Assembly: GCA_020137815.1 (NCBI GenBank)
Contig: CM035352.1
Coordinates: forward strand, 9,151,719-9,215,718
Origin: Hormiphora californensis
Lineage: Eukaryota; Ctenophora; Tentaculata; Cydippida; Pleurobrachiidae
Direction: 5' to 3'
DNA length: 64,000 nt
Positions 24,215 to 35,700 of this stretch are shown piece by piece. The translations under genes were made by a program, and so were the position numbers. The notes beneath the pieces were generated by a model. That model was not told where the DNA came from. It made no database searches and saw nothing but the letters and a program-made list of their open reading frames with translations. Position 1 is the stretch's first letter, and the number at the start of each line of letters is the position of its first letter.

Positions 24215-25739
24215 TGCAGGAACAACATGGGATTACACATTGTGGTTACCATGGTTACACATTGTGACGGGGTTAGTGGTTACCATGGTTACACATTGTG
24301 ACGGGGTTAGAGGATACCATGGTTACACATTGTGACGGGGTTAGAGGATACCATGGTTACACATTGTGACGGGGTTACCATGGTTGTTACTTAGCCTAAA
24401 GTAAATTTATATGATATGAACAAGTATTTTCTGTATCTCTACTGTCAATGCGATGCCTGGCAGTATCTCTAAATAGTAAATTACTAAGTAATGGTTGTTT
24501 CGTGGGTGTTCCTATGCAATGTGACCCAAATGTGACCCAAATGTGACAGATAAAGATGATACCTTCACAGTCCTACTGATCTTATTATTATCTTTATGAA
24601 ATAACAATTTACTAGTCTTTAAATAGTCGGACACAGTAAAATAATCACAGAAATATCTACTCTTCTTCTCCCTCCAATCACCCAGCTCCCTTTGTACCAG
24701 TAAAAGTAGTAATTTTACTAACACAAAGAAACCCAATCAAGAGACAAGAACACCCCGGACCTTTCTTCTCCCCCCTCCCTCCCCAATCCCCCTTCTGTCT
24801 TCCAGAAAGAGATGTAGCGGTGGAATTCTAGCTCTCTCTCTCCACCCTTCCCTCAGACCTCTGTATCCCAGCAAGAGCGGTAGCAGTCCCCCTTCTCCCC
24901 CGGAACCCTCTCTCCCAGCAAGAGCGACATGTGACTGGGAAGAAAAGAGCACCCAGACCTCTCTCTCCCAAAAAGGGTTGGACATATGACTGAGGGATTA
25001 TTTGTTGTTATTGGACCACTAACTGTTAGATCTCTCAACCCACTGTCATGTCGAGATCCTGTCCTTGAGGAGGGACGAGGCACTTAGCGGCCCGTTACTG
25101 ATAGTTTAATACTTAAAAAAGGGGAGGAGAGAGAAGAGAGAGAGAAGAGAGAAGAGAGGAAGCGAGAGGAGAAAAGAAAGAAGAGGAGAGAAGGAGAGAG
25201 AGAGCGGGAAAAAGAAGAGAGAGAAGAGAGAGAGAGAAGAGAGAGAGAAAGTGCAGGACAACAAACGTATGCATCATGCAGTTTTGGGGGCATTTGCAGG
25301 GGATTTCAACTAACAGACTACCCACGCCCCCGCTCAGCTCCTTTCACTTCTAGTTTTGTATGGAAGATTTAACTACAGAATACTTACTAGAATACTACTA
25401 TAAATACTGTAACCGTACCAAAGTACCCCCCCCCCCAACTACTTTGAAAATACTTGGAAAGTAAGAGAAAGAAGAGGACCGGGGCGGAAGGATCCTGGAC
25501 AAGTCAGACAATTTCTGATGGAAATTAAATCCTACCTATTTGACAACGTGTTTAATTTGACGAGGACTCAATTTATGATTTCAATACTCTGAATGTTCAC
25601 AGTTTATATTTTTCTTTTCAACCATTTTCTCTCTCTCTTTCGTTTCTCGCTATCTCTTTCTCTCTCTATCCGCTGAATGAGAGGCTCTCCGTGTGCTCCG
25701 TCATTTTGTTTGTATTTTATTAGTAAACAAAACTTACAT
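24215..25739. other. Non-coding stretch (intron or intergenic)
   Basis: Begins with five tandem units of a roughly 33-bp repeat containing GGTTACCATGGTTACACATTG (24240-24385, 21-bp motif shown split by small changes between units). AG-rich microsatellite follows at 25120-25250. No exon recognised on either strand. Confidence 0.45.
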
Positions 25740-27185
25740 GCTTGAAGGGGGGCAAGAGCAAAACAGGTAAAAAAGCCCTGACGGGTATCAATAAAGAGGT
25801 TTTTTGTCTCTCTCTGAAGACGTTACCATGTTCATGTGTTACTTGGTGGTGTTCTAAGGTTTTTACCCCATGCTTCCCCCCAGGGTTAATGGTTACCACA
25901 TGGTTTATAACCATTGGTTATCCAGGGTTCCAAATGCATCTTTACCCCCCTAAGGGAAATTTTTCCCTCCTTCATAACTGGTTTTACCACTTCCGGGGCT
26001 GTTCAGTGCTGGTCCGAGTTGGATTGTCAAATTGGTAAAATACAGAAGGCTCAAACCTCCGTCCCCCACTGTGGGGGAATAAAAAGGGATTAAATTTTTT
26101 TTTAGTTAAAAATTTTAAAAAACAAAACTATTTTTTAGTTTCAAATTTTTTAGTTCGAATTTTTTTTTTTTCGAAGTTTTTTATCAAACGGGAAACATGT
26201 TCTCCTTTTTTTTTGGGTTTGTTCCCGGTTTTGGGGATTGTTCGTTCCCAGTGCCCTTTTTATATTTTCCCCCGGGGCCAAAAAAAAACGGGGGGGTCCC
26301 ACCCTTTCTCCCAAATTTTAACTTCCTCACCTATATTTTGACAAATATTTTTATGGGTTCCTTTCGAAGAACCCGGGATTTCACCCCTCTAATAAAATTT
26401 CTTTTTTTCCCCCGAAAAACTTAAAATGAACATCAAAAGGGCCAATTTGGGTCCCAAAGTTTCACAATTTGTTTGGCTATCGATTTTCTTTCGAACCGAC
26501 CATTTGAGCTTAAATTGGATCACCACAAAAATCCAGTGACCTTTTTCCAAACCTAGGTTGGGTCAAAGTGTCCCCATCAAAATTTTGCTGTTTGCAAAAG
26601 AAACTTACAAATTCTAACGGACGCGTATCGGGAAAACCCCCCCCCATTCAATTTGATACTTTTTACCGACCGTTACAAAACCCCTTTTGCCTTCGTAATG
26701 ACACTACGTCTCAATGGGGGTCACATGCCAACCTGGTTGAAAATCCAATTGGGCGCTTGGGTGGGGGCCAATTTAGCTAAAAATTTTCGCGTTTGAAAAA
26801 ATGATACCCCCGACGACTGTAAAACCCCTTTTAAAAAAACATTTCTGTTTTCAATTTATCGGATTCATTTCCGTCGGGAAAAAAGAACTTTGAGATAAGG
26901 GGCTAAAAATTTCCCGGGTATTCAACATTGTCAGTCAATGGCCTTACCAAATTTTTAGCGCTGAAATTCCCATTTCTCGTCAAAAAACGGGTCAAAAACG
27001 ATTTTCGGTAAAAATAAAAGTTTTTTTTATTGTTATTTCACCCCCCCAAAATTTTTAAATTCAATTTTAATAAAAGCAGATTGCCATTGTTTTAGTTGTT
27101 CTATGCTTGCGGCATCTTACTAATAATGGCAAAACACCCCAAAATTTACCCCCCCCATGCTGTTTGGGGGGGTCCCTAAATCGTC
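25740..27185. other. Stretch resembling low-quality, homopolymer-inflated sequence
   Basis: The texture changes sharply: almost every base occurs in runs of two to nine (for example TTTTTTTTTTTGGG, CCCCCGGGG, AAAAAAAAACGGGGGGG), with no long ORF and no microsatellite structure, unlike both flanks. This is what an unpolished read or a poor gap fill looks like. Real exons could be hidden here. The boundaries are approximate. Confidence 0.6.
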
Positions 27186-27224
27186 GTCATCAAGATCAAT
27201 CACGTAACAATAGCATGCTAGAGC

Positions 27225-27350
27225 ACCCACATGCATGATCAGATCACCCCACTAAGGATCAGATCCCCCACCCAAGATCAGATCATCCCATAGAGGATCA
27301 GATCACCCCACCCATGATCAGATCATCCCAGTGAGTATCAGTCCCACATT
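27225..27350. repeat. Degenerate GATCAGATC minisatellite
   Basis: About six units of 20-24 bp built on GATCAGATCACCCCAC and variants. Confidence 0.7.
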
Positions 27351-28093
27351 TCACCCAGTTGTCCACTGTGCGTGATGAGATCCCCCATATAGAGTGGTAA
27401 AATAGACAAAGAAAGTGACGAATGAAATGGTAAAATTACAAAGAGATAGGAGAGAGAGGAAGATAGAGAGAGAAAGGGAAATAAGAAAGACGGCGAGTCT
27501 TCTCAGTACTGATCGCCACTTCTCGTCCTCCTATCGTGCTCTATCTCTCTCTACTCCTCTCTCTCTCTTTTGCGATCTCTTCTCAGCGCTCTTCTCCCCC
27601 TCTCTCTCTCTCCTCCTCTCTCGCTCTCTCTCTCTCTCTCTCTTCTCCTCTCTCTCTCTTCTTCCTCTCCTACTCTCTCTCTCTCTCTCTCTTCCTCCTC
27701 TCTCCCTCCCTCTCTCCCCTCCTCTCTTTTCTCCTTTTCTTTCTTTCTCCCCCTTAAAGACCTAAAACAGATAAGTTTTATAGATGTAGAGGCCTTCCTA
27801 GATTAAATGAAATGAAGTAAAAAAGACATTTTTCCATCCGTAATGGCCCCGGGTCCACTAGTTTTTTATAGATAAATTGAATATAAACAATAGAAAACCT
27901 CAAAAAAACCCGAAAAAATGAAAAATTGAGTTCATTAATGAAGTTGTGAAGTTTTAGAATTGAAAACTCCGGATTCCTCGAATGAGTAGGTATACAAAAT
28001 TGTGTCAAAATATCAGAGTGATAGAAGTTACGATTTGGGAGATATGAGGCTCGGCGTACCCCACGTTTTTTTTGGCCCAGGCGGTAGTAGTTA

Positions 28094-29122
28094 GGGGGGG
28101 GGGGGGGGGGGCTGCCGCAAAAATCTCAGCTACCCTCTTTTCGGCCGATGAGATTTTTGAGATTTTTGTGTTAAATTGGCACAATTTTGGCTGCCAATAC
28201 TCAGTTTTTCGACATATGTTTTAGCTTAAAACTGAATCATAATAGCAGTTTAGTAATTTAATTAGGCAGATTTCATGTTTTAGCTTCACATTAACTTTTG
28301 TACTAGAACGCAAGGAAAATTTCTATCCAGAATTTTGATTTTTCCCTGCCCGGGTGGATGCCGAAGGCATCCACCCGGATGCCTTTTTACCTTGTAAAAA
28401 GGCATAGCAGGGTTAGAATTCGAAAACGACATTTTGGTATACTAACTAATCGGTAGAGGGACCATTTTGGTCACACTTTCGTTGCGAGGGGCAACCCGGT
28501 ACCACCCGGTGTACTTAGCGTAGCAACTGAGCCGCGCGCACAACAACAAGCTGCTCCTTTATCAAAACTTACAATGACACAGTTTGATGGACGTGTATGC
28601 GCACGCCACTCAACAAAACATGAATAGCGCTGCCGCGTGTTTCGCATGTTACCTACATATATTGTCATCTTGCGAGTCGAGTGTGAGAGGTTAGATAAGT
28701 AGTTAAGTTGGAATGTCAAAAGCTGGTTAGCAAGTGTCATGTGAGTAAACTAAGCTATGTGAGAAGTATACTGACAGCTAGATCGTATGCATCTCACATA
28801 CATTTTGACCAAGCCTTGATCCTGTTGACAGTGACACGTGAAACGGGAGGGCAGGGAAACACAGCATTATGAATACATAATGCAATGATTCTTGTTGGTA
28901 GAAAAACACAAGGATTGTTTCTATTCCAAATTTTCGAATGGAAATTTTTCCTTTCTATGAGATTTTTGAGAAAAATTTGCGGGTTTTCCCCGAAAAATCG
29001 CAAATTTGCCTCAAAAATCTCAAAAATCCCACGTTTTTTAGCCAAAAATCGAAAATCTCAAAAATCCCAGCTACCCTGAAAATCGCCAATGAGGCATGAG
29101 ATTCTTGCGGCAGGCCCCCCCC
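28094..29122. mobile_element. TIR element with G/C-run ends, carrying a nested dispersed repeat
   Basis: The left end is a G run then CTGCCGCAAAAATCTCA; the right end is the inverse, GAGATTCTTGCGGCAGG then a C run. TAGTTA flanks both sides (28088-28093 and 29123-29128). Further inverted matches (AGCTACCCT, AAAATCTCAAAAAT) lie inside. A second element (about 28345-28895) found again at 60345-60713 is nested within, so insertion order is readable. No transposase. Confidence 0.75.
28345..28895 (-). mobile_element. Dispersed repeat with terminal stem-loops, copy 1
   Basis: Inverse-orientation relative of 60345-60713. Shared parts are the TTTCCCTGCCC/GGGCAGGGAAA inverted pair, the AT-rich hairpin ATTATGAATACATAAT at one end, and the two GC/AT hairpins at the other (GGATGCCGAAGGCATCC and TGCCTTTTTAC...AAAAAGGCA). 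This copy has about 150 bp more in its interior than the other. Confidence 0.7.
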
Positions 29123-29598
29123 TAGTTAACACGCTGGTTAACGCGTTTTAGAGTGTGGGTCTCGATGTTCCCAACGTCTGCCTGTGTAGAGACAAGTGCT
29201 GCTGCCGTGTGTGTGTGTGTGTGTGCTTCGTCGCAAATCAATCGATTTCGCGGCGGGACAGGCATGCGGGAGATTTGCTGGTCTGGCAGTCGTGGGGATC
29301 ATCTGTGTTTCTCCCTACTGTGCAGGATGGCACAGCCATGATATGTTGGCTCTTTTCCTGTTTCATTTATTCTAATTCTATATAGTACAAGTTAGCCATT
29401 AGCTCTCTTTTTCATTGCCATTACTATCACTATGTATCTATCTCGCACTGTCTCAAAGGTCATGTCACGTCCCTGGCTCAATTCAATACTAGGTTTTCAG
29501 TACATTGTTGTTCACTTGTTGTTCAGTTGTTGTTCACCTGTTGTTCAGTTGTTGTTCAGGTGGTATCGTCGAAGAGCCCCAAGTGGTATAGCACTTAC

Positions 29599-30049
29599 TT
29601 GACGAATATGAACGCGTTTCTTTTTGGATTGTAGTACTTCCTTCGCAGTTGCTCATTTCCCAGCAGAGAGGTGGGAAACGTCTTCAATGTTTCATCATAA
29701 GTCGTAAAGAGCTAAATGGAAAGTTGCAATAACTGAATCAATAAGTTGCAATAGTGTGCAGTGTCAAGTGTGATTCAATTGAAAGTTTAAATACGTTAGC
29801 TAACAAATTAATTCTACGTTATAACAGAAGAGAGAGCCTATGTAGGTATTTGGATTATATAGACAGGACAGCTCTGCCCGCTAGACAGGAGTATAACATT
29901 CAGACCTGATCTACAATAATAATACCTGTCCAGAGACGATGATGTGGGTGTAGGTTTTTTGTAAGAGGAGTGGGGGTAGTTCAGGTCGAGTCCAACTGGC
30001 AACACTGATTCGGGCTCTACAGCTCTCTGACTCATCTGGGATTACAATA
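29599..30049 (-). CDS. Kv-type T1 (BTB) tetramerisation domain, two exons of a partial gene
   Basis: Exons 30049-29926 and 29711-29599 join in phase at ...HIIVSGQ|LFTTYDETLK. The product reads IIVSGQLFTTYDETLKTFP, then LLGNEQLRRKYYNPKRN and AFIFVK before a GTAAGT donor. This matches the first half of the T1 domain of Shaker-type voltage-gated K+ channels: VSG-x-RF, TLxxFPxTLLG, RxxYxxPxRNxxFF. The rest of T1, the six helices and the GYG pore are not visible downstream on this strand, where 25.74-27.19 kb looks corrupt. An upstream ATG exon near 30290-30230 was considered but its phase does not fit. KCTD-type BTB proteins are the alternative; RRKYYNPKRN favours Kv. Confidence 0.6.
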
Positions 30050-30641
30050 CTGAACATTATCAACACAGAGAAATGATTGTATTTGCTAATCAGTTAGTTG
30101 TGTACCTAGTAACTAATCTCTCATTGATAACTGATCAAGGTACTAGTATTGGTAACTGATCAAGGTATTGGTAACTGATAGTTAGTGATAGCTAACTAAT
30201 AGTTAGTGACTAATTGGTATCTATACTTACAGCTGTTTGAAGCGGACGATGATTTCCCGATATTGCTAGTACTGGCTATACCGCAAAACATGATAACAAA
30301 ATGACACACACAGGCAGTAGACTCACACACATAGTATTGAAGCAGGAAACCCTGATTAACATTGTGACAATCCAATCCTCACCATCCTGCTCTTTCCTCT
30401 CTTTCCCCGTGATCTCTCTCTGTCAGGTCAATGCTGTGTCAGTGATCTCTCTCTGTCAGGTCAATGCTGTGTCACAGTGATCTCGCCGGCTCGCCAAATC
30501 ACATGAATTCACACCCGACACTCATAGAAGAAGAAGAAGAAGAAAAGGAGCAATTCAAGAGCTGCAGCATCGATACAAATCACAGACATATTCAAAGACA
30601 GTCAGATGTACAATAAGATACACGCAGTGTAACACATAACG

Positions 30642-30859
30642 AAGTACTAATTACAGATTACAAAAACCTAGGATTCCCGAGTCAATATAATACTGACTGG
30701 GGAACCCTAGATTTACTATATATAGTGTTCTGAACCCAACCCCTGGCACTTGGGATGAATATTGAATTGTAGGTCAGAACGATGGGATGAATTTAATTCC
30801 CCTTCTTTGCCTTACAGTATGTCCTGAACCCAAGTCCCCAACAGTTCTTAGCTCTTCGG
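30642..30859. repeat. 218-bp direct repeat, copy 1
   Basis: Nearly identical to 32397-32613, starting AAGTACTAATTACAGATTAC and ending TTAGCTCTTCGGTT. A few bases differ around TATATATAGTGTTCTG. It lies upstream of the pentraxin-like gene; no coding potential seen. Confidence 0.85.
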
Positions 30860-31313
30860 TTGTTAGGGTGTTGTTAGGGTGTTGTTAGGGCATGTTTACT
30901 GAACACTCAATTTAGGGTTCATTGCCATAGCGCATCTATTGGGACAGCTGTCAGAGTATTGGATAGCTTCAAAGGGAATTCTACTGTCCATCTGGTATAT
31001 ATAATGTTCACTCTTTTAGTAACGATCTGTAGAAGGGTGTTACTATAGCAACTGCATCACACTACTATAGTAACTGCATCACACTACTATAGTAGTTTAA
31101 GTGCACCACATAGGTCTGGTCAGTTAAGTCTCAGCACGTGTTCCCCTATTAGCTGACAGGCCAATGAGGAGCACCTATTAGTGCAGCCTTCTTCTATAAG
31201 CCTTCTTCTATAGCATGCCTTTATTTTGTAAGAATTATTACTATTCAATAGAGCTTTTGGAATGTATAAATTAGTTGTGTTCTAGAATAGATCTTTGTAT
31301 TATTCTCCTAAAC

Positions 31314-32145
31314 GGGGGGGGGGGGGGGGGGGACATGTTAATTGTTAATAAATCACCTCTTTTTTTCGATTTTGTTAATTAACGTTAATTAACAAAATTA
31401 ACAAAATTAACAAATGCTAAAAGACTGCTCTTATTGGTTGATAATACGATTTTAACTGGTTTAATTTTATAGTTTAATGACTCACCCAACACATATATAC
31501 CCAAACAAGGCCTTTTCCGATAACCAAAGTCGGACCTACAGGTTTTTGGCTCAAAATCGATAAAAATCCAAAAGTTACAAATATTTCAATTTAGCGTATA
31601 AAATCTCACTTTAACGTAATTTTTTCATTGGTAATCGATTCTCTGGACTTGATAAGATGATATACATCGTTTCTGTTGGAAAAAGAAATAAAATTTTTCC
31701 AAAATCAATTTTTTGGTCAGAGGTTGAAAATTTGCTTCGCTACAAATCCTTGTGTTTTTTTAGAAAAATAGATTTTTGGGATATTTTTCGTTTTAAGGTA
31801 AATTCATGAGTCTTATTTAGTTTTTAGGGTCGGAAAATGTGGATTAGGGTCATTTGACTTCAATTGCGGTTTAGTTTGGCTAGTTTTTATTAAGATTTAC
31901 ACAATGGAACAAATCGCTGTAAAAAAGCCGTAGTAAAGGTAGTGGTGGTATGTAAATCGTGCAGAAGGAACAGCTTTGCTCGCAGAACAAGTGTTAAATA
32001 CCAAAAATACGTGCTAAAGGGGATTTAGATGGCATAAATGGCATTTGTTAACGTTTGTTAACTTTTTGTTAATTTTGTTAATAAATCACCTGTTTTCTCG
32101 ATGTTAATATTAACAAAGTTAACAAAATTAACATGTCCCCCCCCC
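31314..32145. mobile_element. TIR element with G/C-run ends and 8-9-bp target duplication
   Basis: Left end: G run then ACATGTTAATT; right end: AATTAACATGT then C run. TCCTAAAC (possibly CTCCTAAAC) directly flanks both sides (31306-31313 and 32146-32153). Inner ends are rich in TTAATTAAC-type motifs. No transposase ORF. It lies between the two copies of the 218-bp repeat. Confidence 0.8.
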
Positions 32146-32396
32146 TCCTAAACAAATTTTGTGATCTCTAATTTTTTTCAAAATTCACGGTGTTAGACAT
32201 GTAAAAAAGAGAGAGCAGCGTCCTATCCAAGCTCATGCCTCTATGTATGAGCTAACTTTACTATAATAGTTTATACTCCATTTTTTTTCAACTGTTCACC
32301 CCCCAAAGTCGTGTGCGGAATTGTTTTGCGTGTTTATCACATGTTAACGCGTAGCACGCGCCACAAAAATTCTAAATTTCAGTTTTTTAGTCGGTT

Positions 32397-32613
32397 AAGT
32401 ACTAATTACAGATTACAAAAACCTAGGATTCCCGAGTCAATATAATACTGACTGGGGAATCCTAGATTTACTATATATATTCTGAACCCAACCCCTGGCA
32501 CTTGGGATGAATATTGAATTGTAGGTCAGAACGATGGGATGAATTTAATTCCCCTTCTTTGCCTTACAGTATGTCCTGAACCCAAGTCCCCAACAGTTCT
32601 TAGCTCTTCGGTT
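32397..32613. repeat. 218-bp direct repeat, copy 2
   Basis: Partner of 30642-30859, ending about 160 bp before the start codon of the pentraxin-like gene, so it could lie in that gene's promoter or 5' UTR. Confidence 0.85.
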
Positions 32614-32770
32614 CTTTAGCCGAGCATACAAGCTTCGCGAACCATTCGAGCGTACAGCAATTAGCGATTAAAAGACAAACACTAATTTCCTATACATCTT
32701 AGCGTTGACAATGCTCTAATATTCCCTGTTACTAGGGCTACTAAAATTATTATCATTATTAGCGTTGACA

Positions 32771-35700
32771 ATGATATTCTTACCTGTTATCTTGGGACTG
32801 CTGATAGTACAAGGCCGTAAGTACAACTTCACATCTGCAATATATTAGATAACGGCAATTACTGGAATGTAACCCTCTCTAGGTGCGGCTTGGACAACTC
32901 GGACCTTAAACTACCTGGAGTTCCCATTCCCCCGATCTACCTCGAATTATATCGCATACTCTGCAACTGTCGGTTAGTATATGAATAGTATAACTAAAAC
33001 TAATATGTACTTTTACCAATTACTGTGGCCGGGTTTTTAATATTACATAATTGGGTACTAATATCAATGGGATTCCAAAATGTTCAAAATCTCACCTTCA
33101 TAAACGTGAATGGTGAAAGTTACACATTTTCACTGGTTTTCCTTTTTCTGGTACATATAACCTGAATCATATACGCGGGTATGGTTTCATATGAATTAAC
33201 AAAGTTTTGTTCAGGAACGGATGGTGCAGAGTTTGACTCGTTTTCGGTTTGCGGTTGGATCCGGGAGGAGGGCCATAGTAAGTTACCATAGTTACCATAT
33301 AGTTACCATATAGTTACCATAGTTACCATAGTAACATAACTTTCTATAGGTGTTACAATGTACCCGTTTACTTATGGAAAGACTGGAGCTGATCTTATAC
33401 AGATATCTATTTATTCAGATGGACACCTTGGGTTTATTTCTCGTTCCTATTGGTTCAAGACTACAGTGAGTGTGTCCAGCCATTAGGGATCAAAGAGAGA
33501 AAGAAATTACAAATGAGATTTATGTCGATATGAGATTACAAATGAGATTTATGTCGATATAGTATGATTCTAACAGTTATCAACTAGGGGACACTAGCTG
33601 TCAGCGATTGGAATCATGTCTGCGTGGTATATGAGAAGTCTAAAGGTGTCACTGCATACCTCAATGGGACAGTAGATGTAGCGGACCAACTTCCAACTCT
33701 AACTGTCGAGTCCGGAGAAGGACATATCGTTATTGGCCAGGTAACACTCCATGCATTACATATAAGGGGTCGGTGGGGGCTGCCAGGTAACACTCTAATT
33801 TGTTAGTAACTATGAACTAATTACTCTTTCAGGAACCAGACGATGGATTTGACCCCTCTAATTATGACAGCAGCCAGGCCTTCTCAGGCAATCTTTATCA
33901 ATTTGATATATTCGATTCAGCTCTTTCAACCACTGATGTGGCTCTATTAGCCTCATCGTTGTGCGCACAGGTAAATTCTGTACATAATGTACAGTATTAT
34001 AATAGTTTGCCTGGCTAGACTCTGTTTCGTGCGCCCGCGAAACACAAATGTAAAGGAGGGTTAGAACATAACAAATAGTAATTTGTTAAGGGGCTGTTAC
34101 AAATGATCACCCTCCACCCTCCACCCTCCACCCTCCACCCTCCACCCTCCACCCTCCACCTGTTAAGGGGCTGTTACAAATGATAACTCTCCACCTGCAG
34201 CTTCCATCTGGGTCGGACAGGTTGGTGAAATGGGAGGACATTCTACAGGAAACTATATACGGCTCAGTGGTGACCTCTCAACATCAATACTGTGAAGTGG
34301 ATACAGCACTCTCATTTCCAAGTCCCAGCACCGGTGATAACTATATCTACTTCCTTCCTGAGGGTTTCAAGTCCAGTAAGTTAGCAATGTAATTACTATT
34401 TTACCATTTACTATTTTACCATTTACTATTTTGCCAAATATCCAGTGTGCATCCAAAGAGTAAAGGGATCGAACTATAAGATGTTCACATTATAACAACA
34501 CTCATTACTCAAGTTATAATACAGGTACCTCTGTTGACCAGATGACTATGTGTACTTGGATGAGAGGAGTCTCTTGGCAGTCCCCGTCTTCAGGTATTTT
34601 TAGTTTTTATACCACAGATAGCTGTCAGGCCAATGCTCTGACCACAGTTCTCGAGAAACGAGAATGGGTCAGGCCAATGCTCTGACAGACAGATGGGTTT
34701 TACTAGGATAGAGAAGTCAGGACCATGCACCATGTTCTTCACACCATTTTCAGATTACATCTTTGCTACGTACGCTGACACTCTGTGCTTCTCCATTGAT
34801 AATTCAGGAAGATTTGGTCTGTGGATGGGATGGATCGATAACACAGAGTACTATGAGGTAACAGTAGTACTACAGCTTAGTGATATTACTAATGTAGTAG
34901 TGATATTAATCATGGCTCTCTAGATCTTGCTAGTTGTCTTATTGTTGTTTGGTTATCGTTAATCTCCACAGGTACCTCTCACCCCGGGTACGTGGTACCA
35001 CTTGTGCAGTATACTCGACCTAACCTCTAGTGGAATCACTCTATGTGTTAATGGGGACTGTGGTACACCCTCTTCAACTACCAAATCATCACTTGATCTA
35101 TCCAACTTATGGGTCGTGTTTGCACAGGTACAATATCACTTGTATTTGCACAGGTACGATACCACTTGAATGAAATACTCGGTAGTTTGAGTCATAGTGC
35201 TATCAAAACCCCCCGTACATGCGAACCAAGCATGTGACGATCTAAATCCCATCTGTCAGTTGGGTACAAAGGTGTCCGTGTTGTAGCAGCTAATTACTAA
35301 TTACTAATTACTAATTACTAATTACTAATCAATTGTTTCAGGAGCATGACGGTGGAACAGGAAGTCCATCATTCGAGACCTCCCAGTCATTTGGAGGCAG
35401 TATTGCTAACTTCAACTGGTTTAATGGTGTCTTAACCAATAACCAGATAGTACAACTATCCCTTAATACCACGGTAAGTACATTGCATGTGTTACATCAT
35501 GTGTGTACTCCTTTGAGTCAAATCAAAAGTTATATTTAGAAAAAAACAATCTAAGTTTAAACAATAATTGATACTTTCAGCGAAAAGTGAAAGAAGCTTG
35601 GAGGGATATTACACTATCTGCTGCCATCACTGGAGACATCACTGTGAACATGTGTAGTGATGAGACGATACTCTCCTTTCCAAGTGTTCCTTCAACTGAG

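Noticed and set aside
25742-26038. K+ channel pore-like string (VTTWFITIGY...YPP) on the plus strand
   Set aside because: Tempting beside the T1 exons, but it is on the opposite strand, lacks an intact GYG, and sits in sequence that looks corrupted; chance cannot be excluded.
30230-30290. First coding exon (ATG) of the T1-domain gene
   Set aside because: It has an ATG and a GTAAGT donor but ends in phase 1, whereas the next exon needs two carried bases.
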